Part shown: in pieces, positions 32,935 through 61,828 of the stretch | Position numbering within the stretch: position 1 is the first letter of the stretch | Layout of the letters: every line of letters begins with the position of its first letter | Assembly: GCA_019802505.1 (NCBI GenBank) | Contig: JAFMOC010000007.1 | Coordinates: 5,185,001-5,249,000, forward strand | Source of the DNA: Corydoras sp. C115 | Lineage: Eukaryota; Chordata; Actinopteri; Siluriformes; Callichthyidae | Length of the DNA stretch: 64,000 nt | Direction: 5' to 3' | Made by a program: the position numbers and the translations under genes | The notes under the pieces: generated by a model | Databases searched by the model: none | Told to the model about the DNA's origin: nothing | The model's input: the letters and a program-made list of their open reading frames with translations, nothing else

Positions 32935-35900
32935 GAGAAACAGTAAGGAAATCAGTGCTTGGATATTTTAACAGTTATGCTATAGTGTGCAATGTGTACT
33001 GTGTTCAAATTTATTTTTCTCGCTCACACTCTCACAATGACACACACACACACACAAACACAGGAAGAATGAGCAGTTATCAGTGCCCTACAGATTTGAA
33101 ACATCAATATAAGCAAACATTTGTTTTGTTTAATACTTGTTACAAGAGTGGAGCATACAGTCATTCTGTGCTAATAAAAGGAAGTTTTAAAAATGAAACT
33201 TGTGTCCCGAAGCAAATCCCACATTTTATTGACTTATAACTAAATGTTAACCGAATTCTTCTGTATATTTGTAATGCATGGTCAGTAATTATTAATTAAC
33301 CGAATTTTAAATATTTATGGAAAATGGAGGCATAAAATTGCATGTGAAACTTTTTTCTAATTATTAATGATTCACCATACAGCATAGAACAGTTTATACG
33401 ACTATACATTTAATCATTTACATATATCTAAACTGTTCAGCGCAAGTACTTTCTAAGAATATTTTTCCCTAACATGACCTTCAAGGCACCAGTGGGATTT
33501 GAAGTATTGTAACATTATGTGATTCTTTGCATATTTAGTAATTGTGGGAACTGAAGTGCTCCACAACTGCACTTTGAGAAATGTGGTTACACAATGTACA
33601 AAGGGGTGGCATGACGAATGTTTTTTTATGGTGACATTTTTCCTGTTGTTGTAATGTTTTTTTTTCCTGTTATTGTTTTGATTTGTGTATTGTTATTTAC
33701 CTAATGAAGGTGGAATTCAGTTCCGTTTTCCACAACACTATGTTACATATTTAGCGATTAGGGTGACCACTAACCTTGCAGTGCTTTTCAAAAATCAGTG
33801 AAATCGATTTCAACAGATGCAAATCTGAATTTCACAAAAAAAATTTATTGTGAGATTTTATTAAATATTAAATTTATATTTAAAAGGAGAGTAGAATATT
33901 AAAACATCGTTGAAAAACTAAAAGTGATGTGTGTAGGATTCATAAATAGTTCTGGGAATCAGGTTACTGAGGTCAAAACAATCAATAAAAAATACCATAT
34001 TTGGCTTCTTAATAAAACTTGAAATTTACAAACATTACTCATTATATTTAGTATTTTACAAATAAAAACACTGATGCAAAACCTTTTGTAAATCACTTTA
34101 ATAGCCACTACCACATGAGTGCCAGACATTATTTGGTCTTTTAGCAAAGTGATCAGTTTTTAGACTAGTCTGTTATAAAAACATGTAAGGCGCATGTACA
34201 GTGCATGACAAAATGTATGTAGACACCCAAACATCAATTGTATGTGCTGTCTTAACATATAAACCCAATTTAAGTGAAACATGAATACCTGGATCTTGCT
34301 TTTCGTATGGACACACTACTCCAAACTATCACAAGGAAAATTTAAACTGACTTGCATAATAATATTACATTGAAAGCATTATGATTTTTCCTCATTAGAA
34401 ACAATTAAAAATTTTGTACTTAACTGTTGCAGGCAAAAGGTGTGTGTTCTGTTTCAAGTCAAATCTACTTTTGTCTGTGCCGTTTATCCACATAACTACG
34501 AATAACACTGCAAGTGTAGAAACCATCATCATGCTAAGAATCTGTTTCAAGATTATATTTTGTTGTGAAAACACCTTATAAATAAATTGTATAACTTTGT
34601 CTAGCAATTTTATCAAATGTAAAGTGACAAATTTCAAGAGGTGTCTACATAGCTTTGGCCATGTAGTGCATTTGCGAGTAGCAGATGTCAATAAAAGCCT
34701 TATTCACACTGCATTCATACCACATAACACAGTTTAGTTTAGAAATCATGGCTATACATGAAGAGGTAGATTTTTCCCATTTGGAGAAAATACTGGTTAA
34801 ATTGAGCAAACATTTTTGAGACTGTTTAAACAGTGAACCTGTGATAAAACAATGGAACAAACCTCACATATAACTTTTTTAGTGGTCATTTGGCATTTGA
34901 ACCACACACTGAGCACTATTAGGAATAGTACATTGTTTCCGGGAATTAACTTACTTTGTTCTCAAAACAGCTTCAACATTTGAACTGTTTGCTTCATGCA
35001 TTCTTAGATGTACAAATGTTGAAATGTCATTTCAGTAACTTTATTCTGTCAGAGCAGGTCTTCTCCACGGACTTTGCTTATACATTTCTTTAACTGATAA
35101 AATAATTGTTTAAATGAGAGAACGTCTCTAATAAAGTGTTTTGAAGGGTATATTTTCAATTCAAATAATTCAGGACTTAATGCAATAAAGGAGCAAAATG
35201 TTAATTGTTTGGAAGGTTAAACAACCCTGATTTTAGTGCCTAAAATGCCTGAACATTAATGCCAGAAAAAATGGATGAACAAAGCATCGTTAGTAATGTA
35301 AATAGTAATTTACACCTATTTTCATTGCCATTGTTTACTGCCATAACTTACAAACAGAGAACATACTTGTCACAAGACATGCAGTAGAATACATAATTTT
35401 GGGTAAATAACTGCATGTGAATGGTGAATATGAAAATCATCTTGAATTGCATGTTGCATTCCATGATGAATAATGGTTTAAAAATAAACGACATAAATGT
35501 GAGATTTCACTTTTGTCTTAAGACAATGTGCATAGATAATAAAATGAAAAAAAGAAGAGATATAAGTAATTGAAAGTAACAGAATATCAAGTGAACTTTG
35601 CAAGTAAAAAGCATATTGCACTGTCTGTTACAATTTACAATAAAAGCAGGTGATTAAGAACCATATATTGCTATTGATATATATATAAATAATTTCAAGA
35701 AATTTCAATTTCAAAAAAATTTCAAGAATACCAAGCATTAACCATTAGCATCTATGTGCACATTAATTCTCTCAACACCATGCTTGTAAGAGCAGGTCAA
35801 TAAACATTAAAATATTTTTCAGATTAAGTTTGGGCTATCAGACTGTGCTGACAAATCAATAGTCTAGATTTTGTTTACCAAAACTTAACATACTGTAGCT

Positions 35901-36424
35901 TTAGCAATAGTAAATACATACTACATACTTTCAACTATATAAGTCTTCATTGATGTTGTCAAAAGAAATAAACATTTGATTGATATGTAAAATAAACCTT
36001 AATGGAAAAAAAACAAAACAAAAGGCATCAAAGAAGCGTCTTAATGTCAAATCCTGTGAACCCAAAAACCACCCATTAGGCCCAAAGACAGCAATCAATA
36101 CCAATACTCTAGTGGAAAGCTTAATACAAAATTACATGCTAAAAATATAAGCATAAATACATAAATCACCATTCTCTTCTTTCTTTTTTGCACTTCATTA
36201 AAGAGCATGGGTCAAACTCAAATATTGCTTAAGATAACATACTACAAATAAGGAAAATTAAGCCCAACAAAGACTAGATGAATAGATGAAAGAATAAGCA
36301 AATAGTGGTCACCCAGCAAAATGAGTACAGAATATGTTAACATGACTTCAGGAAGGGATGGTTTAAAATGTAAGAATCTAACCAGTAAAGGTCTCCTCAA
36401 ACTAATGCATCAAAGGTTTATTTT
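32935..36424. other. AT-rich intergenic DNA before AGPAT5 3' end
   Basis: No exon recognised. A short CA repeat lies at about 33041-33055. The stretch 34195-34680, starting CAGTGCATGACAAAATGTATG and ending TTTGGCCATGTAGTGCA, resembles a worn Tc1-type non-autonomous element, but I cannot pair its ends with confidence. An AATAAA on the minus strand (TTTATT near 36417) lies just downstream of the AGPAT5 stop. Confidence 0.4.
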
Positions 36425-50280
<13,856 letters not shown>

Positions 50281-50970
50281 GTTTAATATGGCACGATGAC
50301 TGGAAAAGGAAGAGCAACGATACTACATGGGATGACCTCTGCAGCTGAGAAGCTACTAGATGAGGTTAGAGTTAGTCAGAGACAGGAAGGATCATGCAGC
50401 CGCTGCACCAAAACCACACTGACACACATGGACGAAAGCTGCACTTTGTATCAAGTCGCTTGTCGGGGAATTGTACTTTAAACGTGACACACAGACAGCA
50501 CACCGACACAGCCGGAAGGCATCAAGACCAAAATACAGTCTTAATACGAATTGTAAATGTTAATGCCACTGAAACAAACCACGAGAACGTTTCTTAGTTC
50601 GGCTTCATGTTGCTGTCAAAAGCAAATGTCTTTAACGAGTTCCTTTAAATACTGTGAGCGGCAAAATATTTTTAAAAACAGCCCTAAAGTTTGACCCAGT
50701 AAACCGTCAACCCAAAACACCCGAAGTTATTTAACAAATCTACCAGCGCACTTAGTCTTCTCCAAAGTCATGCCACACTCGCGATTCGGAACCCATATTG
50801 CAACCAGTGACATCAGCTACTCGCTAATATTGTGTCCGCTCATTGGTCGAAGGGCCTTCGCTGTAATAGTTACTACGGACGCGGCTTGGTCCCAAACTCC
50901 GTCACTTTATTTACGTAGGCCGTATTTCTAGCAGCCGAAATCAAAAGGATTCACCTCGAACAGGCTACAT
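50281..50970 (-). promoter_or_regulatory. Probable AGPAT5 5' UTR and promoter
   Basis: This region directly upstream of the AGPAT5 ATG is richer in CpG than its surroundings. On the minus strand a CCAAT box (GACCAATGAGCGG) lies at about 50838-50850, with a further GC-rich stretch CAAGCCGCGTCCGTAG near 50885. No TATA box is evident. The transcription start is not determined; small open frames here on the plus strand are not gene-like. Confidence 0.5.
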
Positions 50971-51253
50971 AGCTAGTGTAGTAGACTATGTTTTAGTGCA
51001 CCAATCTAGGGATCAGAAATGCATTTGGTATTCGACCAAAAGCATTCAGTTAAGTGGTGTCAGTCAGCATAGCAGCCAGACTGATTCCGAAACATAAAAA
51101 CAAATAAAGCCTAAAACAAAAAGATTATTCTTTTGACTTATTAACTCTTTTAAGATATCTTGTCTTAATGCGAAAAATGGGATATTATGTTTGTTACCTT
51201 AATTTTTATCATTTATCATTAATGTTAATTGAGTTGTGAGCTTAGCATGTACA

Positions 51254-52397
<1,144 letters not shown>

Positions 52398-52812
52398 TAT
52401 AATAAACCTCATTTCAATTTTCGTTTAATTAACTATCATTAATCTTTTGGTATGTGCTTTCTCTTCCAATATAGACTTTTTCAGTTTATAATCTGCCTTA
52501 TTCGTATTTACAAAAAAATTGATGATGAGACCACTGTAAAAAATGTAATATTTAATCGTCTGTCATATTTAATATTTAATCATTTTTAGCACACTTATTT
52601 TAACCAGAAAATATGTAGCACTTCCGACCTTTGCACATCATCCTTAATTATTATGATTGCGTGAAAATGAAGCTTAACCACCTTTTAAGAAAGGACTGGG
52701 CTATTAAAAAAAAAAATCCTAGACATTGTCTAGACAAAGAAAACATTTATAATGCTGGAGTCATGTGATTTCTTGTCCTAGATGTCACTTAATCATGGTC
52801 TGGAAGTTGAAA
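52398..52812. other. AT-rich spacer
   Basis: No gene or clear element seen. Confidence 0.4.
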
Positions 52813-54100
52813 TTCAAGTTCAAGTAACTTATTTATTGAGCACTTTTTACAATAGTACATTGTCACAAAGCAGCTTTACAGTGTTATAAGCCTTTAAACC
52901 CCCAAAGCGACAGGACCAAGGCTCAATGGGGGACTCATCCTCCTTGAGTGGCCGGGCAGCATCAACAACATAGGACAGCCATGTACAGATTGTTTCTCTG
53001 TATTTAACAATTGGAAAAACTGACAATTAGAAAACTATATAAGTCCATTGAGGGCATCCTGCAGGACTGCCACAATCCAGGTTCCATCCAGTAATTGTCG
53101 TAGCTACAGTGCTTTGGCACAGCCATGGATAAAGAGCTGACTACACCTCAAGGAAATTGGGAACACCTCAAAAGAAACAAACAAGAAAAGCAGTTAAAGC
53201 TAATGAAGCATAGCATTTAAGCAATAAACCAGAGTTTAATTGACACAGTGCAGCATGTGACGCTGGCATAACTGACTAGAGCAGCAGCACTAAAAGGGGC
53301 AGATACTGCAGGCTCTACTCAGTTGAGAGGTCTCAGTTGGAACAGCATCATTTCAGTGCCACACCAGCTACTAATGATGAGCTGGGTGAAAAGGTGTAAT
53401 GCCAGCAGAGACTGATCCCAGACCACCAACCCAACACCACAAAGCCTGAGATCTACACCTTTATCTACAGGGAATTAGTTAAACGCAAAATTAAATAAAT
53501 GTGTCTTTAATCTCTCTTAAAAATTGATAGTGATTCTGAATCGTGATCAGTAACTGAAAGGCTATTCCACCAGCAGTAATTTTATTTATTCTAGGAGCTA
53601 AAAGCAAACCAGCACCTTGAGATCTGAGTTTGCGTGTCAGGCCTATACAGTTGAATCAGCTTGGTAAGATACTGTGGAGTATCTTAGATGTTACATTTAC
53701 ATTACATTTACATTTAGCAGACGCTTTTATCCAAAGCGACTTACAAATGAGAACATCACAAGTCAGTAAAACCAACTATACTGTAAAATCATCAATCCTG
53801 ATTGTTATTTGATGCTGCGCCCCCTTTTTTTTTTAATTTATTTATTTTCTTTTACAACAGGTATTTGTTAAAAAGATGCATCTTCAGTAGTCTCTTAACG
53901 TCTTAATGTTATCAATAAAATTTTTTAATCACTACAAAACTTTACTGGTAGCCAGTGTAAGTTCGATAACAGAGGACTGATCTGTCCAGAGGACTGGTTT
54001 AAACCCTAGAAAGAGGATCTTTCTGGTTCTAGTTTAAACCCTAGCTGCAGCATTTTGCACAAGTTGTGGTTTATGTAAAGATTTATTAGAATATCCTGTC
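52813..54100 (-). mobile_element. LINE 3' portion, clade uncertain
   Basis: The left end (CAAGTTCAAGTAACTTATTTATTGAGCAC, then CACAAAGCAGCTTTACAGTG) is a widespread fish repeat terminus in reverse orientation. The rest is degenerate. A short SINE-tail-like insert (TTACATTTACATTTAGCAGACG) lies at about 53706-53750. It probably belongs with the endonuclease remnant at 59815-60135, the two parts now separated by the L1-type element. Confidence 0.5.
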
Positions 54101-56262
54101 AGGGGAAGATGGCGGCGCAAGACGTGTTCTGCGTAGTCTCCTGATACATTTCCTCTTCAGCCACTTCAGTACCCCTAAAATTAATAATCAATCTATTGCT
54201 ATTGTCGCAACTGCTTAACTACAGTGTTTGGGCATAATTGGAATCTAAATCAGTGAAACAGAGCAAAAAGGACCCTCCTAAGCCCGAATCTCCAGGCGGA
54301 TCGACGAAACAGTGAAACAAGTGAACGTTGAACAACTTTCAACTTTATTTGAGGAACAGCACAAAGCTATATGTGCTGACCACCGACTCACCCTTGCTGC
54401 TTTGGTAGCCAAAATGGATCGGCTACAACTTACAGTAACCGACCACGGGCAGTAAATAACATCACTGGTAGCCAATATACCGACTCGTTGGATGAGTGAG
54501 TTCGGACGCTCGAAGCGGCCTGCTTGGAGCTCAAGGAGACCAACGCTAAGCTGCACACTAAAACCATTGACTTGGAGTCTTGTAGCAGGTGTAAAATTAT
54601 CTATAGATTCCGCCGTTTTCACCGAGTTCTTTTCTGAGGTGTTCGGTGACTCCATTACTTTACCACCGGAGATAGACAGAGCACACCAGTCTCTGGTTAG
54701 CAGGCCACAGGCAGTGATTGTCAGACTGCATTATTATCAAACCAAGGAGAGCATTATTCGTGAGGCGTGCTCCAGGAGAGGTGGCTTGGTGTATCGCGGC
54801 CATCCTGTGGCTATTTATGAAAATTATGCACTGGAGGTTCTCGAAAAGCGAGCCAAATACAGAGATGTGCTTAAACTGGCCACAAGCCGGAGCTGGTTTA
54901 TTTCCACACCAAACGGTGGTAAAAAAAGATTCAGGTAGCTCACAACATAATGCCTGAAAACTGCACCAGTTAATTTGTTTGTGAGTTCTTGTTGGTGCAA
55001 TTATTGATAACTGCTTCTTTGCCTCAGGTTTTCTTTGCCCATCCATGTGTTCTATTTATTGATGAAGGATATGGCTGTGCTGGGGATCGTTGGACCTTTT
55101 CCTGCAGATCCAAGTCATGACCACGAAAAATAACAGTTTACACCTAGTCTTATGGAACACAAATGGTTTAAACAGTGTTCTCACTACAAAACAACACAGT
55201 GTTTTCCCATCTACGCCACCTACACGCTGACATAATTTTCATACAGGAAACCCACATTAAATCCACAGAGATCGCATTAAAAAAAATTATCGATGGTCAT
55301 TATTATATGTAAGGGTATAGACTTCGACCCAACAAATGCAATTTTGATCATAATGGTCGCTTTGTGGTAGTTGTGGGAATGCTACAGGGACTCCCAGTAA
55401 CTCTGGCCTGCTTATATGTTCCCACATGGGATGATGTTGACTTCTTTCCCAAATTCATTCTGAGCCTTCCTAATTTGGACACCCACTGTATTATTGTTGG
55501 AGGCGACTTTAATCAGGTACATGACATAGTTTTAGAACGATCCTCTTTTAGACAAACAGCTCTATCTAAATCAGCTAACCGGATTTTAGAATGCTCTTCT
55601 CAACTTGGGCTTTCCAACCCGTGGAGAACAAGCCACCCATTAGACAAAGCCTTTTTTTAAAGTGTCCATCATACCTTCTGATAAATAACATTAATTTCCC
55701 ATGTCTCTTCTGCCTCGTATCATTCCATCGTAATCTCCAACCACGCACCTACATCGATTGACCTGCATCTCTCCATCAGTCGACCAGACCACAGACACTG
55801 GAAATTTAGCTCTTATATGCTTTCAGATGACAGTTTTAAGAAATTCATAGCTTTCCAAATAAATTTCTACTTCTCTGTTAATGATACATCTGAGATTGGG
55901 ATCCACTCTACGGGAGGCTTTCAAAGCATTTATGCGCGGTCAGATTATGTCATTTATTTCACACACTAGAAGGGCTGAGAGACTGAGATTGTCAGAGATT
56001 CTGAAGGAACTGCATGAAGTGGATGCTGCTTATGCAGTTAGTGACTCTTCTGCGGATCATAAAATGCACCTCCAACTTCAATCAGAGTATGATGTTTTAA
56101 TGACCTGTAAAGTCGAAACACAAGACAGTCTAAAGCACGTTCCTACGAGCAAGGTGATAGGGCTGGGAGGTTCCTTGCCTATCAGGCTAGAATTATTGGG
56201 GCCTCTAAGTTGATTTCTAAGGTTAGATCCCCCTTTGGTGATATGGTTGTAGACACCAAATT

Positions 56263-56606
56263 CATTCATTATCTTCCGCTTTATCCTCTATTAGGGTCGC
56301 GGTGGGGTTCCCCATGCCCATCCAGGGGAGAACGTCTCGGGCGCTGGGCAGATACACCCAGGACAGGGCACCAACCTATCGCTGAGCACACACTCACTCA
56401 CACAAACACACTCTACATGGGGCAATTTGGAGAACTCAATTGACTTGATCCATGTTTTTGGACTGTGGGAGGAAACCGGAGAACCCGGAGGAAACCCACG
56501 CGGACATGGGAAGAACATGGAAACTCCACCCAGATGGGGATTCGAACCGGGAATCCCTAGCGCTGAGAGGCGAACGTGCTAACCACTAAGCCACCGTGCC
56601 GCCAGC
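56263..56606 (-). mobile_element. tRNA-derived SINE, copy 16, inside the L1-type LINE
   Basis: Full-length reverse copy with a 13-bp target duplication TAGACACCAAATT/TAGACATCAAATT (56250-56262 and 56607-56619). It post-dates the LINE. Confidence 0.92.
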
Positions 56607-57301
56607 TAGACATCAAATTAATTAATCAAATCTTTTACTATGTCAATCCTTATGCGTCTGAATCTCACTCTCTGAGTCATACAGACTGCACCATTTTTGA
56701 AAGGATACAATTCCCCCAGGTCTAGCCTACACAACTTGATGGACTGGGCTCCCTCATTACAGATTCAGAGATACAATAGGCTATTAAGTCTCTGCAGTCT
56801 GGCAAGTCTCCGGGTCCTGACGTATTCAGGACTGAATTTTACAAAGAATTCTCATCTTTGCTTGCCTCAGTATTGGTCATAGTATATAATAACTCACTTC
56901 TTAATAGCCGCCTACCTACGGCAATGTATAATGCCTCGTTATGTCTACTGCTTATGAAAGATATGGACCCGGGCTTCATACAGGGCAGACATTCCTTCTT
57001 TAATACTAGAAGACTGCTAGTATTTTATACTGTAGCCCTTCTGATACCCCAGAGGTTGTTGTCTATTTTGACGCTGAGAAGGCATTCGACAGGGTGGAGT
57101 GGAACTATATGTTTTTTATTCTAGAGAAGTTTGGCTGCTGCCCTGAGTTTATTTCATGGGTTCGTATTTTGTACGACACTCCAACTGCCTCTATCCCCTT
57201 ACCAATGATACATTTCCGTCACCCTTCCATCTTGGACATGGAATGTGTCAAGGCTGTCCCATTTCACCCTTACTATTTGATTTAGCCATAGAACCATTGG
57301 C

Positions 57302-57634
57302 CATCTAGCTATGTCAGCATAAGCACGTTTGCCTCTCTGCGCTAGGATTTTTCGGTTTGAATCCCAATCTGGGTGGAGTTCCCGTTTGGCTCCTCCTTCT
57401 CTAGTTTCCTCCCACAGTCCAAAAAAAAAAAACAACACATGGATCAAGGTCAATTGAATTCTCCAAAATTGCCCCATATAGAGTGTGTGTGTCTGTGTGT
57501 GAGTTTGTGCCCAGCGATAAAGTGGCACCCTTTCCTGGGTATGTCTGCCCAGCACCCGAAATGTTCTCCCCTGGATGGGTATGGGGAACCCCCCGTGATC
57601 TTAGTAGAGGATAAAGCAGAAGATAATGGATGGA
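57302..57634 (+). mobile_element. tRNA-derived SINE, copy 17, inside the L1-type RT
   Basis: Diverged forward copy with an A12 run in the middle and a GGATGG end. It interrupts the LINE reverse transcriptase just before YADD. It has collected more changes than copy 16 in the same LINE, so it is the older of the two. Confidence 0.85.
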
Positions 57635-59365
57635 ACTATATTCATAAAATCTCCTTATATGCAGATGATCTTCTTGTATATGTTTCCAATCCCGCTCCCC
57701 CCCCCCCATCTTAGATATCCTCCAAAAATTTGGCAAAGTATCAGGTTATAAATTAAATCTTCAAAAGAGTGAGCTTTTCCCAAAAAATGCTTCCGACCTC
57801 TTGGACCCACTAACCTCTCTACCTTTTCGAATTACGTACAAAAAATTTAGACCTGTGCATCACATTTATCCGTAACGTTAAGCAATTATTCTAGGAAAAT
57901 TTTATTCCACTACTTGAACTGACCTCGTCAGATCTGAACAGGTGGGCATCTCTCTCCTTATCCCTTATTGGCCGTGTTAACCTAATCAAAATGAATATAT
58001 TACCCAAATTTTTGTAAAAAAGTAAATTTTTTTTCACTTATTTCAGCATATTCCCATTTTAATTAAAAAAGCTTTTTTCAACAATCTGGATAGTATGCTA
58101 ACATTTTATTTGGAACGGCAAACCTGCATGATTAAAACGGTCGTCACTCCAGCTTAGGAAGACAGACGGGGGTCTAGCCCTACCCAATTTCCGCCACTAT
58201 TATTGGGCCCGCAACATTCATAAAATAATCTACTGGTCCGAAGGTATCTCTGGGGATAACTGCCCAACATGGGTTCAAATTGAACTTTCTTCTTCATGGC
58301 ACTCTCTTCACTCCTTAATCTGTTCACAGCTTCCTGTTCCTACCAAGTGCTACCCTACCAACCTGGTAACCTGCGATTCGCTAAAAATTTGGATCCAGTT
58401 TACAAAATGCCTTGGCCTTCCAAACGGTTCAGTTCATGCACCCATTATTCATAACCATCAATTTCTCCCACTATGGACTCGGCCTTTCAAAAATGGAAAG
58501 AGAACGATATTTTTCTGCCCTTTACATCATTAATGGCGAAATATGATTTACCCAACAGTCATCTGTTCCGTTTCTATCCGTAAAAAACTTTCTATCAAAG
58601 TGCCTAATCTGTCAGATTAGGCACTTTGTGGCTCGACTCTTTCCCTACTTTCCCAACCGACCACCTGAATCCAAAGTGGATTGAATCTTGGCTCTAAAAC
58701 CCTCTCTGCAAAACATCATCAGTCCGATGGACACTGTCCACACTAGCGCCCTAAAGTCCAGCTGGGGGCAGGGCCTTGCGATGCCATGCATTCTGAGTAA
58801 AATTTACTCCTCTTCTATATGCGCCAAACACTGCCTGATACAATTTAAAGTGGTGCACAGACTACATACGACCTGCAGTAAACTATTGGTCTTTTGGCCA
58901 GATGATTTTGGCGCTGAAAATACCAGTGGATCTTAACCCCATCACGGCACTATTTGGGATACCTCTAAATTTCCAAATTGCAGGGACAAAACAGCAGGTA
59001 ATTGCCTTTGGTACTCTACCAAAAGAAAAAAGAGCTATTCTTTTAAATTGGAAGCTCTCCTCCCCACCTACCCATAATCAGTGACTCCATGAGATACTAG
59101 GCAACATTAGACTAGAACGGTTCTGGTCATACAGGACTGGATCCTTACAGACATTTAGTAAAACCTGGCTGCCGGTCCTCAACCACATTGATGGGTGTAA
59201 TATCACCTCAGAGTAATGTTAAATAGAACTACTCCTCTTCTACTTCTTTTCTTTATATTTTTTTTGCCTAGGGCATTTGTATTTTATTATTATTTTTTTT
59301 TATTACCATGTATGTAAGTGTGTAGGTATGTATGAACATATACTGTATGTATGTGTATGTTTTGA

Positions 59366-59380
<15 letters not shown>

Positions 59381-59452
<72 letters not shown>
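59381..59452. repeat. TA microsatellite
   Basis: About 35 TA units preceded by a TG run at 59368-59380. Confidence 0.9.
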
Positions 59453-59454
<2 letters not shown>

Positions 59455-59814
59455 GTCAATGTAATATTAAGTCTTAGCTGCATTAAGTGTATGTTATGTT
59501 ATGTTTATACTCAGTCATACTGTCCTTCCATGCACTGCTAAATACCTCTAATTTCTTATTTTTAGGGAATTTGTTTATTGATTATTGTACCATGAAACAA
59601 GTATTTTACCTTCAATTATTTTTAGTTTAAGTGAAGTAATGAGGTAAATGTTGTAGGAATGACACAGCAGTAGAGGGAATATTGATTCATGGTTTAATGA
59701 CTGGATCAATATTAATTTCTAAATCGTAGGTTATTAAATAATGATCAGAGATGACCTAACTTTGTGAAACAATACTTAAATTATTAATTTTAATACCATG
59801 TGATAAAGTTTTGT

Positions 59815-60165
59815 CTAATGTATGTTTACAGCAATTTGTTTCACAAACTTTGAGTGATGCTCATGGAAACGAGAATAGTCAAAAACTAATTTAAATGAGT
59901 CTAGTGGGTTTTCAAAGTGAACATTGACATCACCAACTATTAAGGCCTTGTCTGAGGAGACTACTATGTTAGAAAGAAATTCACCAAATTCTTTAATAAA
60001 CTCTGTATATGGGCCTGGAGGGCGGTATACGGTAATAAGTTGCATTAAATTTGATTTCGTCTTCAATGAATAAGAACTGCTTATGTTCAGTACAATAGAT
60101 TTGGAGGATTTTGGCTCATACTTATTATTAAGCATACTAATAAATCTATGTTTTCTTTATTTATA
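59815..60165 (-). mobile_element. LINE endonuclease fragment
   Basis: Minus-strand frame with LMQLITVYRPPGPYTEF, ALIVGDVNVHFENPLDS, the middle of an apurinic endonuclease domain as found in several LINE clades (VGDFN-type motif with Val in place of Phe). No RT is attached. Confidence 0.7.
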
Positions 60166-60189
60166 CAGTAGGTGTAGCTACTCCACCTC

Positions 60190-60365
60190 CGCATCCACGA
60201 AGATGTGGTTTATGAGCATAACTAGCCAGGTGGAGAGGCATCATTTAATGCTAAGTATTAATTTGTCCTATTCCAAGGACTGGAGTTTGTTCTACTGGGG
60301 AATCCAACCCAGGACCTTCTTGTTATGAGAAGCAAGCACAGACGACTGTCACTATGCCTCCCAGA
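60190..60365 (-). mobile_element. tRNA-like SINE head, worn
   Basis: On the minus strand it runs GGGAGGCATAGTGACAGTCG, then GTCCTGGGTTGGATTCCCCA, a degenerate B box after an A-box-like stretch. This resembles a tRNA-derived SINE of another family; no target duplication was found. Confidence 0.4.
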
Positions 60366-61681
60366 GGACAAAGTAGCCATCTGCATTTAAATTATTTGGA
60401 AATTTTTATTAAAAAATATTTGTTACAGACCTTACACGAATTTATACATTTTATTATTACCAGTATTTTGATTGTTGTTGTCCCAACCATTTACAATGGT
60501 AACAGTAATTATAATGATAGAAACAGTTACAATAGGATCTATAAAAATGCTCTACTAAACTTAATCATTGTGAGAGATGACAAATGAGTTGCTGAGTAAA
60601 AAGCTCCATTTAGTGCTTACATGTTTAAAAAAAGCTATGTATTTGTAGGGCGCTTCGGATAAAAGCATCTGAAATGACTAAATGTAATGTAAGTATATAT
60701 ATGTAATGTAAGTGGCCCTGAGGTACATCAATGTGCACTAAAGTTTAATTCATAAAAGTATTTATTTGCATCAAACTTTTCTTCCATTACAACAGACAAG
60801 TTAGCACTGCTCCTCTGCAACACAAGTGTAAAGATCAATGAATGATAATAAAAACAACTACAATAATAATACTACTGATGATTTAGATTACAGAAAATGT
60901 ATAAAAAAATAATAGGATATTCCAGTATTCATAAAGAATTACATTAATAGAGATTTACAATACTGAATTGTTCATGTTCATAGACAAAGTGTAATATTCA
61001 AATGACTCTGTTGGGAATTACTTCGCACTGGTTTGTTACTAGTGATAAGTGAAACTAGTGATAAGAAATCATTCTTTAATTTAATGTCATCAGACTAGTG
61101 TATCCAAGTTTGGGTGATAAATTCGATAAAGCCTATCCTAGCACTTACCTCCAGAGACATTATAAAACATACAAAAGGCAACAGCGTTATCCACACCCTC
61201 TGTTACAAGAATCAAATTTGAAAAATCTAATTCACTTTTCTGAACTACTCAGAGTTGATAACTTAAATGAATTAATCAGTCTACTGTTTGATAACTTAAA
61301 TGAATTACCATGGATTACCTTCTATCTGTCATCCCAATTAATAAAACTATTGCCTTTCTGTTGTGAAATGTTACTATAGGTTATCAATAGTAGTTTAAAA
61401 CATTATTATCTATAGGTTTAAAACAGCAAATGACGCACATTACATAATAATAAAGCAGCAATGCAAACTTCTCTAAAGATGACACTTCAAATTGGAATTC
61501 ATTCATAACTGATGGCAGATAAATGTGGTATGACTGCTGTATTAATTTACTGTATGGCTCAAAACGCAACTTGGATAATCATTTGTTCTACAGCAAACTG
61601 GTAGAACAATAGGTTCAACAGCTCCTAAGATGATGTTGATCATTCTAGTTGTGAGAAAGTAACAGAATAATATTTCACTGC
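60366..61681. other. AT-rich intergenic DNA beyond MCPH1 3' end
   Basis: I see no gene. A SINE-like tail (GGGCGCTTCGGATAAAAGCATC, then GTAATGTAAG repeats) lies at about 60648-60712. The frame at 61098-61379 has no family resemblance or splice support. Confidence 0.4.
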
Positions 61682-61687
61682 TTTATT
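61682..61687 (-). terminator. Polyadenylation signal for MCPH1
   Basis: TTTATT on the plus strand is AATAAA on the minus strand, about 140 bp after the MCPH1 stop codon. Confidence 0.6.
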
Positions 61688-61828
61688 TAAAAAAAAAATC
61701 TAATTTACAGTAAAAGACTAAACTTTGCAAACACAAAGACAGACACACAAAGAAAAACACATGAACATAATATGAATACAGGTTAAAGGGATGTGATTCA
61801 CAGAATAATTTAACCATTACTGAGATCT

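Larger units (their letters stand above)
54106..59225 (+). mobile_element. L1/Tx1-type LINE, nearly full length, dead
   Basis: It starts GGGGAAGATGGCGGCGCAAGA. ORF1 remnant at 54492-54938 has the L1 ORF1-like core (DRAHQSL, RPQAVIVRLHYYQTKESIIREA). ORF2 begins near 55118 with LHLVLWNTNGLNSVL. The endonuclease shows FIQETH and VGGDFNQVHD (55364-55660). The RT shows FDAEKAFDRVEW (about 57068-57103) and YADDLL (about 57658). Stops and frameshifts occur throughout. SINEs at 56263 and 57302 interrupt ORF2; the second splits the RT between the EPLA and ISLYADD parts. The 3' end near 59225 is approximate. Confidence 0.85.

Noticed and set aside
32916..33239. 107-aa plus-strand frame after a SINE
   Set aside because: It starts in the SINE tail, runs through a CA repeat, and has no domain or splice support.
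54492..54938. 148-aa frame as a cellular gene
   Set aside because: It is ORF1 of an L1/Tx1-type LINE (DRAHQSL and following segment), followed by ORF2 remnants.
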